A stretch of 33,718 nucleotides of DNA from Candidatus Bathyarchaeota archaeon (GTDB lineage: Archaea; Thermoproteota; Bathyarchaeia; TCS64). The stretch is taken from positions 1 through 33,718 of the forward strand of contig JAGTQU010000017.1 of the NCBI GenBank assembly GCA_018396695.1, read 5' to 3'. Below the pieces are notes generated by a model. The model was given only the letters and a program-made list of their open reading frames with translations. It was not told the origin of the DNA and made no database searches. A program made the position numbers and the translations under genes. Of the stretch, positions 1 through 6,825 are shown one piece after another (position 1 is the first letter of the stretch; the number at the start of each line of letters is the position of its first letter).

Positions 1-245
1 CTAAAGATCATATAAAAAAACTATATTAGATGATATATACCAATTTTACCGTTTTTGTCAAATATAGTTTTTCGTTAATCCAATCTTTTAGAGTCTGAAC
101 AAAGATTTATTCAAATATAAAGAATTAAATCAACTTAAATTTATGATCGGTATTAAATAGTTTAGTATAGGTGCTAAAAGAAATTCATTTTCATAAAGCA
201 TGGTTGAAGTGAAAAATGTTTAATTTGGCTAGTCTTTTCCCTTTT

Positions 246-485
246 TCACGAGCCTAAGAGCGTACTCGTCTGTTCTATCTCTTCAATTTGTCTCATATCG
301 GTGATGATCTTGTCCAAGTGGCCTAGACTTTTAGCTTCTACACGGATAACCAAATCGTACAGCCCATATGTGACTAAGACTTCTGTGACTTCTTCAAATT
401 TGCGGACTTTCTCGGCCACCCTATGCTCAGTTCCTCGCTTAACCGTCGCCAGAACGTAAGCCTTCACAATCTCGGTCAGAAGCAT
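246..485 (-). CDS. Stand-alone Lrp/AsnC ligand-binding (RAM) domain protein
   Basis: 79 aa, covering only the C-terminal ligand-binding half of Lrp/AsnC regulators; no helix-turn-helix precedes it. The order beta strand (VKAYVLATVKRG), helix (VAEKVRKF), strand (VTEVLVTYG), strand (YDLVIRVEA), helix (LGHLDKIITDMRQI) and final strand (EQTSTLLG) is the RAM fold. The turn LYDLVIRVEA matches the GxYDlvl pattern of the family. Such proteins form dimers and higher oligomers and bind amino acids or partner regulators; they do not bind DNA alone. A TGA lies four codons upstream of the ATG and a GGAGGTGG purine stretch abuts the ATG, so initiation may really use the CTG or GTG just downstream. The gene is divergent from the CocE hydrolase gene. 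Ligand unknown. Confidence 0.85.
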   Translation of the reverse strand: MLLTEIVKAYVLATVKRGTEHRVAEKVRKFEEVTEVLVTYGLYDLVIRVEAKSLGHLDKIITDMRQIEEIEQTSTLLGS

Positions 486-630
486 CCACCTCCATTCTCA
501 CCAATGCTTTTAATAGAGTTTTAAATGTGTTGGAATTATTCTTTTACTGAAGTCTAAGAAACAATAATCCCACTCGATTTTGAAACAATGTCAAAACTTG
601 TAACCGTGCTCAAATAAAATCTCTAATTAT

Positions 631-640
631 TTATTTTAAA
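631..640 (+). promoter_or_regulatory. TATA box of the CocE hydrolase gene, probably leaderless
   Basis: The A/T run ttattttaaa is centred about 26 bases before the ATG at 661. That is the usual archaeal distance from TATA box to transcription start, so the mRNA probably begins at or next to the ATG. No Shine-Dalgarno sequence precedes the ATG, which agrees with a leaderless message. A short ATCTCT/AGAGAT inverted repeat (619-624, 652-657) flanks the box and could bind a regulator; this is weak evidence. Confidence 0.5.
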
Positions 641-660
641 ATCTTCTCTAAGAGATTAGT

Positions 661-2349
661 ATGGTCCACAAAGGTTTCAAGACTCTCTGGGATGTGAAGA
701 TCCCTATGCGGGATGGGGTAAGGCTCTCAGCAGATATTTATCTGCCTGAAGAAGAGGGAAGCTTCCCCTCGATTCTTTGGAGAACCCCCTATGACAATAG
801 TAGAAGCATGGGGCATTATTCCCCATACGACATAGCTAAATTCTTCACCTCTCATGGCTACGTCTTCGTTATTCAAGATGTCAGAGGAAGATGCGATTCG
901 GAGGGTGACTGGTATCCCTTCTTTAACGAAGGCTTGGACGGCTATGACACAATAGAGTGGATAGCAAAACAACCATGGTCTGACGGCAGGGTGGGGATGA
1001 TGGGAGGATCATACGCGGGATGGGTTCAATGGGCAGCAGCACGTCTTAGACCACCTCACCTGAAGACTCTAGTCAGCACTGCTGCAGGAGGCTATTGGAT
1101 GAAGGAGTTCCCCTTCGTAAACGGTATCCCAACGCTCTGGATTCTGGCTTGGCTCCACCTTTCAGGTGGAAGGACTCTACAATCCGAATTAACCTCTATA
1201 GTGGATTGGCGCAAAGTCTTCTATCACCTCCCATTGTCGACTATGGACGAGGTTTTAGGCAGAACCAACACTGTATGGAGAGAATGGATTTCACACCCAA
1301 ACCTAGATAATTTCTGGAGGCAGGTGCTCCTAAGCCCTGAAGACTTTAAAAGAATAGATCTTCCAGTTCTGCACATTACAGGATGGTATGACGGAGACCA
1401 GCCTGGAGCATTATTCTTCTATGAAGGAATGATAAACCACTCTCCCGCGTGTAAGGAACAGTATATTCTCATAGGTCCATGGGATCATGGGGGAACCAGA
1501 ACCCCGAAGAGGGTTTTAGGGGGCGTCGATTTCTCCGAGGATGCCTTACTTGATATGAATAAAGTGCATCTCGAATGGTTTGATCGTTGGCTTAAAGAGG
1601 TAGATAGCCCTGCTTCAAAATGGAAGCGAACCAGAGTTTTCATTATGGGGGACAATAGATGGGTTGATGAAGAAGACTATTGGCCTCCTCGCGGAGTCCA
1701 GCATGCAGACTATTATCTCCATAGTGGAGGACGAGCGAATACTCTGAGGGGGGATGGAAAACTATCATTAGAGCCGCCGGGAGAAGAGGTGCCAGATTCT
1801 TACCTCTATGACCCTTGCGATCCAGTAGTATCGGTTATGGATCTCGACTTATATGGAGGCAAGGTTGAGACTCCACTTGATGACAGGTTTATACTCAGGC
1901 GAGACGATGTTCTAGTTTACACTGGAGGACCTCTCGATGAAGCGGTTTTAGTGGCTGGGAGACCTGAAGCTTACCTATACGCGAGTTCAGATTGTAGAGA
2001 TACAGACTGGTTCGCTATCCTCTCTGATGTTTATCCCGAAGGAAAGAGTATCACTATCGGCACTGGAATGCTTCGCGCAAGATATAGAACCTCTTTAGAG
2101 AAACCAGAGTTGATGGCTCCCAACGAAATATATCTCTTCAAAATAGAACTATCCTCAACTTGCATTTCCATTCAACCCAAACATAGAATCAGGTTGTCGA
2201 TAACGAGCAGTAACTTTCCTCGATTTGCTAGAAACTTAAATACAGGCAATGATGCACATGATGATATACAAATTAAAAAAGCAAATAACAAAATATATCA
2301 TAATAAAATATACCCATCAAAATTAATACTCCCAATAAAGAAAATATGA
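661..2349 (+). CDS. CocE/NonD family alpha/beta hydrolase (peptidase S15-like)
   Basis: 562 aa. The N-terminal alpha/beta-hydrolase domain opens with the family hallmark IPMRDGVRLSADIYLP, followed by RTPY and QDVRGRCDSEG. The nucleophile elbow GGSYAGW puts the serine at about residue 117. A WYDGDQPGALFFYEG segment probably carries the acidic residue and GPWDHGG the histidine. The C-terminal jelly-roll domain ends with the family signature SSNFPRFARNLNTGN. Relatives include cocaine esterase, cephalosporin/glutaryl acylases and X-Pro dipeptidyl peptidases, so it cleaves an ester or amide; the substrate cannot be told. No signal peptide is seen, so it is probably cytosolic. It is a single gene with its own TATA box, and its length is normal for the family. 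Confidence 0.9.
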   Translation: MVHKGFKTLWDVKIPMRDGVRLSADIYLPEEEGSFPSILWRTPYDNSRSMGHYSPYDIAKFFTSHGYVFVIQDVRGRCDSEGDWYPFFNEGLDGYDTIEWIAKQPWSDGRVGMMGGSYAGWVQWAAARLRPPHLKTLVSTAAGGYWMKEFPFVNGIPTLWILAWLHLSGGRTLQSELTSIVDWRKVFYHLPLSTMDEVLGRTNTVWREWISHPNLDNFWRQVLLSPEDFKRIDLPVLHITGWYDGDQPGALFFYEGMINHSPACKEQYILIGPWDHGGTRTPKRVLGGVDFSEDALLDMNKVHLEWFDRWLKEVDSPASKWKRTRVFIMGDNRWVDEEDYWPPRGVQHADYYLHSGGRANTLRGDGKLSLEPPGEEVPDSYLYDPCDPVVSVMDLDLYGGKVETPLDDRFILRRDDVLVYTGGPLDEAVLVAGRPEAYLYASSDCRDTDWFAILSDVYPEGKSITIGTGMLRARYRTSLEKPELMAPNEIYLFKIELSSTCISIQPKHRIRLSITSSNFPRFARNLNTGNDAHDDIQIKKANNKIYHNKIYPSKLILPIKKI

Positions 2350-2416
2350 TAATGTTCTCTTTTCTCTACATCACATTTTCCTCATGTTAAAATAGAAAAA
2401 TTATAATATAGGATTA

Positions 2417-2902
2417 GTGTTAAATAATATAAGATTAGATATAAATATTGAAGAAAAGATAAGTAAATATGTAAGAAGAAATGTTATTTACGTCGAGCCA
2501 AACAATACTTTAGGAGAGGTTGCCTCGGCAATGGTCAAGAATAACGTTGACTTCGTCATAGTGCGAAAAGAAGATAGTGAAATAATGGATTGGTAACTGC
2601 TCAAGAGATCTTATGCGTTAAGATCATACGTGCTAGGCAAAGAAATTCTAAAGAACATTCCAGCAGATCTTAGAAATATAAGTATAAATGAACTTGTTAG
2701 ACGCAATAAAGCCTTAGATTTTATGGACGTTTGTTCCCTTAGAGATACGAACATATGCATTAGCATTGGAGAAAACGAGACAATAGCTAACGCCCTTAGA
2801 GTAATTTCTATAGCAGGTATAAGCCACCTTTTAATTATAAGTGAAAAAGGAATAGTAAGCACTTTATGCGCAGAAGACTTGCTTAAAACACTTGTATACT
2901 AA
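2417..2902 (+). pseudogene. CBS-domain pair protein disrupted by two compensating frameshifts
   Basis: From GTG 2417 the frame reads a first CBS domain (VIYVEPNNTLGEVASAMV, NVDFVIVRKEDSEIM) and hits TAA at 2594. Shifting by one base near 2585 continues the CBS pattern as GLVTAQEILC (2587-2616). A second shift near 2614-2617 returns to the original frame, giving LRSYVLGKEILKN and a second CBS domain (CISIGENETIANALRVIS, AGISHLLIISEKGIVSTL) ending at TAA 2902. The net shift is zero, so one base seems lost and one gained about 30 bases apart. CBS pairs bind adenine nucleotides or S-adenosylmethionine. Only about ten codons are affected, so this is recent decay, an assembly error, or a shortened protein starting at GTG 2630. 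A TATA-like ttataatata lies at 2401-2410. Confidence 0.7.
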
Positions 2903-3120
2903 CTTATTTTTGGCGAATTTTATCTTCTTAATAACGATGTTTAACCGATCCTTTTTCTTTATTTATATTCTAAAATACATTAAAAAATAATATTTTTACT
3001 GTAGTTAAATTACCTAATAAGAATAATTTAACTAAAATTACTAGTTTTATAATGTTCCTAAAAAGTTATTAATCAATATTCCTTTTAAATCATGGCGATA
3101 GTAGTCGGGTGTGACGTTTC

Positions 3121-3354
3121 TTGTCCCTGGAAAAAATGATTGAGAAAGCCAAGAGACTTGTGAGAAGCGGAAGAGTTGAGCGTATAAGCCATGATCGATT
3201 CAACGTTGTTGGGGATCACGGTACTTATACAGTCTTTCAGGGGGTAGATGGAAGGGTAACATGCAACTGTTTAGGCTTTCAAAGTAAAGGCAGATGCTCT
3301 CACGCAGCTGCAGTAATCTATTTAACTGAGCTTTTTGACAAGCAGAATCGATGA
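3121..3354 (+). CDS. Small SWIM zinc-finger protein
   Basis: 77 aa. The C-terminal half holds a SWIM zinc finger: CNCLGF then RCSHAAAVIY, i.e. CxC-x(8)-CxH, which binds one zinc and serves in DNA or protein binding. The N-terminal half is basic (EKAKRLVRSGRVERISHDRFNV) with a beta strand GTYTVFQG. Stand-alone SWIM proteins of this size are common in archaea and have no settled function; in several lineages SWIM proteins go with Rad51/Rad55 paralogs or with bacterio-opsin-type regulators, but no recombinase gene is near. The start is TTG at 3121 with a GGGTGTG purine stretch eight bases upstream. It stands between the broken CBS gene and an MFS transporter, without obvious operon links. Confidence 0.8.
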   Translation: MSLEKMIEKAKRLVRSGRVERISHDRFNVVGDHGTYTVFQGVDGRVTCNCLGFQSKGRCSHAAAVIYLTELFDKQNR

Positions 3355-3456
3355 CACGAATATAGCCCACCCATTCATAAGAGTTTTATCTTCACGCACT
3401 ATTACCTTAAAAGACTAATCGAATCTTAAGATGTTTTAGGATGATGAGGATTGACT

Positions 3457-4827
3457 GTGTTTGTTAATCATATGGCTGGGCCGCGGCTTGATGCGCTACC
3501 AAAGCTCACAAGATTCCATTATCAACTTATTCCCGTATTGATTTTAGGATACTGGTTTGAGTTCGCTGATGTTGCGTCCCTCGGTCTTGTCATGCCGATA
3601 ATAGCTTCAAAAATGGGTTTGAACTCAGAGATGATGGGAATAGCCTTAGCTGCAGTATCTTGGGGTATGATTGTAGGAGCCTATACAGGAGGTTTAATTG
3701 CTGATATTTTTGGTAGAAGAAGAGTGTTTGTCTGGGCTCTAGTCTTTTACTCAGTTTTTACTTTTTTTATTCCCTTTACAACCAATCTACTCCAGTTAAT
3801 ACTGGTGAGAATAATAGCGGGGTGGGGAACAGGCGCAATGACTGATTCGATTACAACATACATCACCGAATACTTCCCATCTAGGATGAGGGGAAAGATG
3901 ACAGCATTGATATTTGGGCTAGGTGCTGGGCTTGGTTCAGGTCTCGGATCGACGATCATCTACCGTACACTCGGGACGTCTCTAGGATGGGAGTGGCTCT
4001 TCTACTTTCTAGGATGCGGAGGAATCGCTGTATACATTCTATATATACTCTACTTACCAGAGTCTGCGAGATGGCTTCAAGTTAAAGGGAGATGGGACGA
4101 TGCGGAAAGGATCTTAGTAAGAATAGAGAATCAGATCCCCCCTATGATGAGAGACCAATACCTACAAAATTTAACATTTTATGTTTCGAGGATTGAAAAG
4201 ACAGATATTAAAGGAGAAAAATTAGGAATCCGTGATATTCTTGGTCGAGATTATATTAAAAGAACTATGGTCTTGTGGCAATACTTCTTCCTAAGCATGG
4301 GCACTTCTTGGCCTCTAAACATGTGGATACCCGTCATTATGATATCATCGTTTGGAGAAGATCTAGGCTCATTGGTAGTTTTGACAATTTCTTTCGGCTT
4401 CTTTTTAGGAAACATGCTTGTTGTCCCTATATCTGAACGATTCGGTCGAAAAAATATCCTCGTCTTTGGGCTAAGCTTCTCAGGTGTTATTATAATAGTT
4501 TTCGGTCAGATAATGAGCTTTGCATTACTAGCTGCAGTCGTAGGTATGCTTTACCAGATCGGGGTCGGCTTATACGCATCTCAAGGATATACATACGCAC
4601 AGGAACTTTTCCCTACGAGGGCGAGAGCAACTGCTTTCGCGTCTGGAACAGGGATAGGCAGGATAGGGATGTCCATCTTTCCAATCATATTTGGATTATT
4701 ATTAAGCCATGTGGGAGCCTCATGGATCATGACATTATCAGGCATGATCATATTAGTTAACGCTAGTATAATAGGGATCTTCGGCATATCTACGAAAGGA
4801 AAGACCCTCGAAGAACTGTCCAAATAA
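3457..4827 (+). CDS. MFS transporter, sugar/metabolite:proton symporter type
   Basis: About 456 aa with 12 predicted membrane helices. The loop between helices 2 and 3 carries MFS motif A as GGLIADIFGRRRV, and the equivalent loop in the second half reads ISERFGRKN. PESARWLQVKGRWDDAERIL after helix 6 is the PESPRWL-type signature of the sugar-porter/metabolite:H+ symporter group. YAQELFPTRARATAFASG between helices 10 and 11 is the equivalent of the PtEiyPtrvRg motif. These transporters import sugars, aromatic acids or dicarboxylates with protons; the substrate is unknown. A TTG at 3451 is in frame, but GATGAGG at 3443-3449 is better spaced (about 7 bases) for the GTG at 3457, which I chose. 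Confidence 0.88.
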   Translation: MFVNHMAGPRLDALPKLTRFHYQLIPVLILGYWFEFADVASLGLVMPIIASKMGLNSEMMGIALAAVSWGMIVGAYTGGLIADIFGRRRVFVWALVFYSVFTFFIPFTTNLLQLILVRIIAGWGTGAMTDSITTYITEYFPSRMRGKMTALIFGLGAGLGSGLGSTIIYRTLGTSLGWEWLFYFLGCGGIAVYILYILYLPESARWLQVKGRWDDAERILVRIENQIPPMMRDQYLQNLTFYVSRIEKTDIKGEKLGIRDILGRDYIKRTMVLWQYFFLSMGTSWPLNMWIPVIMISSFGEDLGSLVVLTISFGFFLGNMLVVPISERFGRKNILVFGLSFSGVIIIVFGQIMSFALLAAVVGMLYQIGVGLYASQGYTYAQELFPTRARATAFASGTGIGRIGMSIFPIIFGLLLSHVGASWIMTLSGMIILVNASIIGIFGISTKGKTLEELSK

Positions 4828-4969
4828 AAGATGCTTCAATAACTTAAGAACATATAAAAATGGTAATTCGATCTAGAACAGAGATTTTAAGTTGCCTTTA
4901 GAAAAGAGTAAGAGGAAAAAGACCCAAATATTTGAAAGCCGATTTAAAAACACGTTCTCATACTATTAG

Positions 4970-5100
4970 TGGGGCCGGAAGGATTTGAACCCTCGACATT
5001 CGGGTTTCTGCTCCAAAACTTCTTCATTCCGCTTTGACGGTCAGTAAACCCAAATTTTGGTTCTGGAGCCCGACGTCATACCTGCCTAGACCACGGCCCC
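4970..5100 (-). tRNA. tRNA-Trp (CCA anticodon) with a 57-nt intron at 37/38
   Basis: Read on the minus strand, the acceptor GGGGCCG pairs perfectly with CGGCCCC and the discriminator is A. The D arm has GTC/GAC, the anticodon stem is TCGGG/CCCGA, the loop CTCCAGA gives anticodon CCA (Trp), and the T arm is GAGGG-TTCAAAT-CCTTC. The exons are 5100-5063 and 5005-4970, giving a 74-nt tRNA including the discriminator; CCA is not encoded. The intron is 5062-5006, at the canonical archaeal site. A bulge-helix-bulge-like fold can form: exon CTCC against intron GCAG with one mismatch, and inner helix CCAAAA/TTTTGG. The intron also contains CTGA and ATGAAGA boxes reported as a finding. Confidence 0.95.
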
Positions 5101-5122
5101 TATACTAAAACCGCTACCCCTT

Positions 5123-5176
5123 TTTAGTTAATAAAAGTTTTTGCGAAAATTTAGTTAATAAAAGTTTTTGCGAAAA
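5123..5176 (-). repeat. Perfect 27-bp tandem duplication carrying the tRNA-Trp TATA box
   Basis: Bases 5123-5149 and 5150-5176 are identical and directly adjacent; three further T residues follow the second copy. On the minus strand each unit contains TTTTATTAA, which in the proximal copy (5128-5136) lies about 28 bases upstream of the mature tRNA 5' end, where an archaeal TATA box is expected. The distal copy puts a second TATA box about 55 bases upstream. The unit therefore looks like a duplicated core promoter. Confidence 0.8.
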
Positions 5177-5328
5177 TTTGTAGGTTGCAATTAAGCAGCC
5201 TCAGATTTGGGAATAGAGGGTCAAGCTTTTTAAATTAGTTTTTCATTCGAATCATTAAAACGTCGCGCATCAAACCCTTTAAAAAGTTTCATTAGATTTA
5301 TTATTAGCCTGACTAATCTATTCACGCC

Positions 5329-5646
5329 TTGACATTATCATTCAAAGAGACATATACCCAAAAAATATTGAAAGGGGAAAAAACAATGACCCGAAGGTTG
5401 AGAAAACCCCCAGTCAAGCCTAATAAAACCTATCCGCTAAGGATAGGAAACAGGTGTCTTCCCGGAGAGATCAAAATAAAAGAGATATACTGCCAGCGAT
5501 TGGGGGACATGAAGAATGAAGACTTGATTAAAGAAGGGTTCACTAAGTTTGAAGATTTCAAGAAAGATTGGATAGAGATATATCGCTTCTGGGACGAAAA
5601 CACAAACGTATGGGTTGTTGAGTTCGAATACCTTCCTAAAGAATAA
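5329..5646 (+). CDS. ASCH-domain protein
   Basis: 105 aa spanning one ASCH domain, a PUA-like beta barrel thought to bind RNA or modified bases. The N-terminus SFKETYTQKILKGEKTMTRRLRK is the typical ASCH opening, where the substrate-lining GxKxxtxRl pattern appears as GEKTMTRRL. It continues with YPLRIGNRCLPGEIKIKEIYCQRLGDM and ends with WVVEFEYL, the final ASCH strand. Some relatives are amidohydrolases acting on N4-acetylcytidine, but this protein cannot be assigned to that activity. The start is TTG at 5329; a TATA-like CTTTAAAAAG at 5277-5286 places the transcript start about 20 bases before it. It sits between tRNA-Trp and 5S rRNA, an RNA-rich neighbourhood that may be coincidence. Confidence 0.8.
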   Translation: MTLSFKETYTQKILKGEKTMTRRLRKPPVKPNKTYPLRIGNRCLPGEIKIKEIYCQRLGDMKNEDLIKEGFTKFEDFKKDWIEIYRFWDENTNVWVVEFEYLPKE

Positions 5647-5734
5647 GGGATCCAAGGGATTTCCTACTAAAAATATTCTGAAAAGCTTCTCAAAAATTAA
5701 AAACGCATTTGAAAAAAGAGGTAGAAACGAAAGA

Positions 5735-5740
5735 TTTAAA
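5735..5740 (+). promoter_or_regulatory. TATA box of the 5S rRNA gene
   Basis: TTTAAA preceded by GAAAGA lies about 26-28 bases before the predicted 5' end of the 5S rRNA, the normal archaeal TATA spacing. The 5S gene therefore has its own promoter. Confidence 0.5.
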
Positions 5741-5764
5741 GAAAAGACTTTGCGATATTGGGTT

Positions 5765-5887
5765 GGGTTGCCGGCCATAGGACGCGGGACCTACCCGAAC
5801 CCATTCCGAACTCGGAAGTTAAACCGCGTTCCGTCCTCGGTTGTAGTGTTGTCTTCGGCGACGCGAAGCCGCGGAAGCTGGCAGCCC
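5765..5887 (+). rRNA. 5S ribosomal RNA
   Basis: About 123 nt. Helix I forms between GGGTTGCCGGC (5765-5775) and GCTGGCAGCCC (5877-5887), 11 pairs including G-U. Inside it are the universal 5S blocks: ACCCGAACCCATTCCGAACT with the loop-A/helix-III core, GGAAGTTAAACC after it, and CCTCGGTTGTAGTGTTG leading into the helix IV/V arm with a TCTTCGG loop. The gene is not linked to 16S or 23S rRNA here, which is usual outside the Euryarchaeota. A T run (ATTTTTC, 5900-5906) downstream may terminate it. It converges with the ABC ATPase gene. Confidence 0.95.
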
Positions 5888-5927
5888 ACTCATTGAAGCA
5901 ATTTTTCGTAGAGGAGCTTAATGTTAT

Positions 5928-6812
5928 TTAATGCACTACACCAAGCCTGTGAAGCTCCTCTATAAGCACCGTTTTGGTCTGTTTGAGGTTAGTCTGTCTT
6001 TCAACATAACTATCGCCGGTGATCAAACCCTTTTTCAAATCCGCATCTAGAAGTTCTAACTGTTTGTTGATCTCTGCTATACGCCTCTGGAGCATATCTA
6101 TGTAGCTTGCTTGCCCCGATACTTCCAACTCAGCTGGAGCCAAGTCGGTTTTTATCACCCCATCTTGAATTCGCAGAATACGATTAGCCTCCCTTGCTAC
6201 AATAGGATCATGAGTCACCATGATTATCGTCTTCCCCAGTTCTTTATTTATCTTTGAAAGGTAGTCTACAATTATACGGGCATTAAAACTATCGAGTTCA
6301 CCTGTGGGCTCATCTGCTAAAATAAGCCTAGGGTCATTGGCTAACGCGGCTGCTAAGGCTACTCTCTGTTGCTCACCTCCACTGAGCTCGCCTGGTTTAT
6401 GGTTTATACGTTCTTTAAGCCCAACAACCTCGATCAATTCATTGACTCTATCTCGACGCTTATGTTTTGGGACTCCCAGAGCTATCATCGGCAGCTCAAT
6501 ATTTTCACCGGCTGTCAAAGAGGGTATGAGATTCATTGTCTGAAAGACGTGCCCGACCGTGCTCCTACGAAACTCCACAAGTTCTTTTGGACTTAGAAGA
6601 GTTAGAATTTTGTCAAAAACTTTAACATATCCTGCAGAGGGCTTATCTAGACCGCCTATTATGTTTAGTAAAGTCGTTTTACCTGAACCTGATGGACCGA
6701 TGAGAGATATCATTTCTCCTCCTTCAACCTTCATTTCGAGCCCTCTTAAGGCTTGAACCTCTATTTGCCCCTGTTTGTAGATTTTTACTACATCTTTGCA
6801 TACGATCGCCAT
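5928..6812 (-). CDS. ABC transporter ATPase, MacB/LolD type
   Basis: 294 aa. Walker A GPSGSGKTTLLN (about residue 39), Q-loop in VFQTMNL, signature LSGGEQQRVALAAAL, Walker B LILADEPTGELD and H-loop IIMVTHDP are all intact, so it should hydrolyse ATP. The sequence around TVGHVFQTMNLIPSLTAGENIELPM is typical of MacB/LolD/FtsE ATPases, which drive mechanotransmission permeases rather than classic substrate pumps. After the nucleotide-binding domain there is a C-terminal extension of about 70 residues, predicted coiled coil (MLQRRIAEINKQLELLDADL, LKQTKTVLIEELHRL), which is longer than usual. It follows the permease gene by 13 bases on the same strand, so the two form an operon. Confidence 0.93.
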   Translation of the reverse strand: MAIVCKDVVKIYKQGQIEVQALRGLEMKVEGGEMISLIGPSGSGKTTLLNIIGGLDKPSAGYVKVFDKILTLLSPKELVEFRRSTVGHVFQTMNLIPSLTAGENIELPMIALGVPKHKRRDRVNELIEVVGLKERINHKPGELSGGEQQRVALAAALANDPRLILADEPTGELDSFNARIIVDYLSKINKELGKTIIMVTHDPIVAREANRILRIQDGVIKTDLAPAELEVSGQASYIDMLQRRIAEINKQLELLDADLKKGLITGDSYVERQTNLKQTKTVLIEELHRLGVVH

Positions 6813-6825
6813 TTATATCACACGC

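Noticed and set aside
5123-5176. Possible minimal CRISPR array
   Set aside because: Only two copies, directly abutting with no spacer, and no cas genes in the window; a tandem duplication explains it.
5615-5896. 93-codon frame over the 5S rRNA gene
   Set aside because: It lies inside the 5S rRNA and has no protein-like composition; the RNA gene explains the region.
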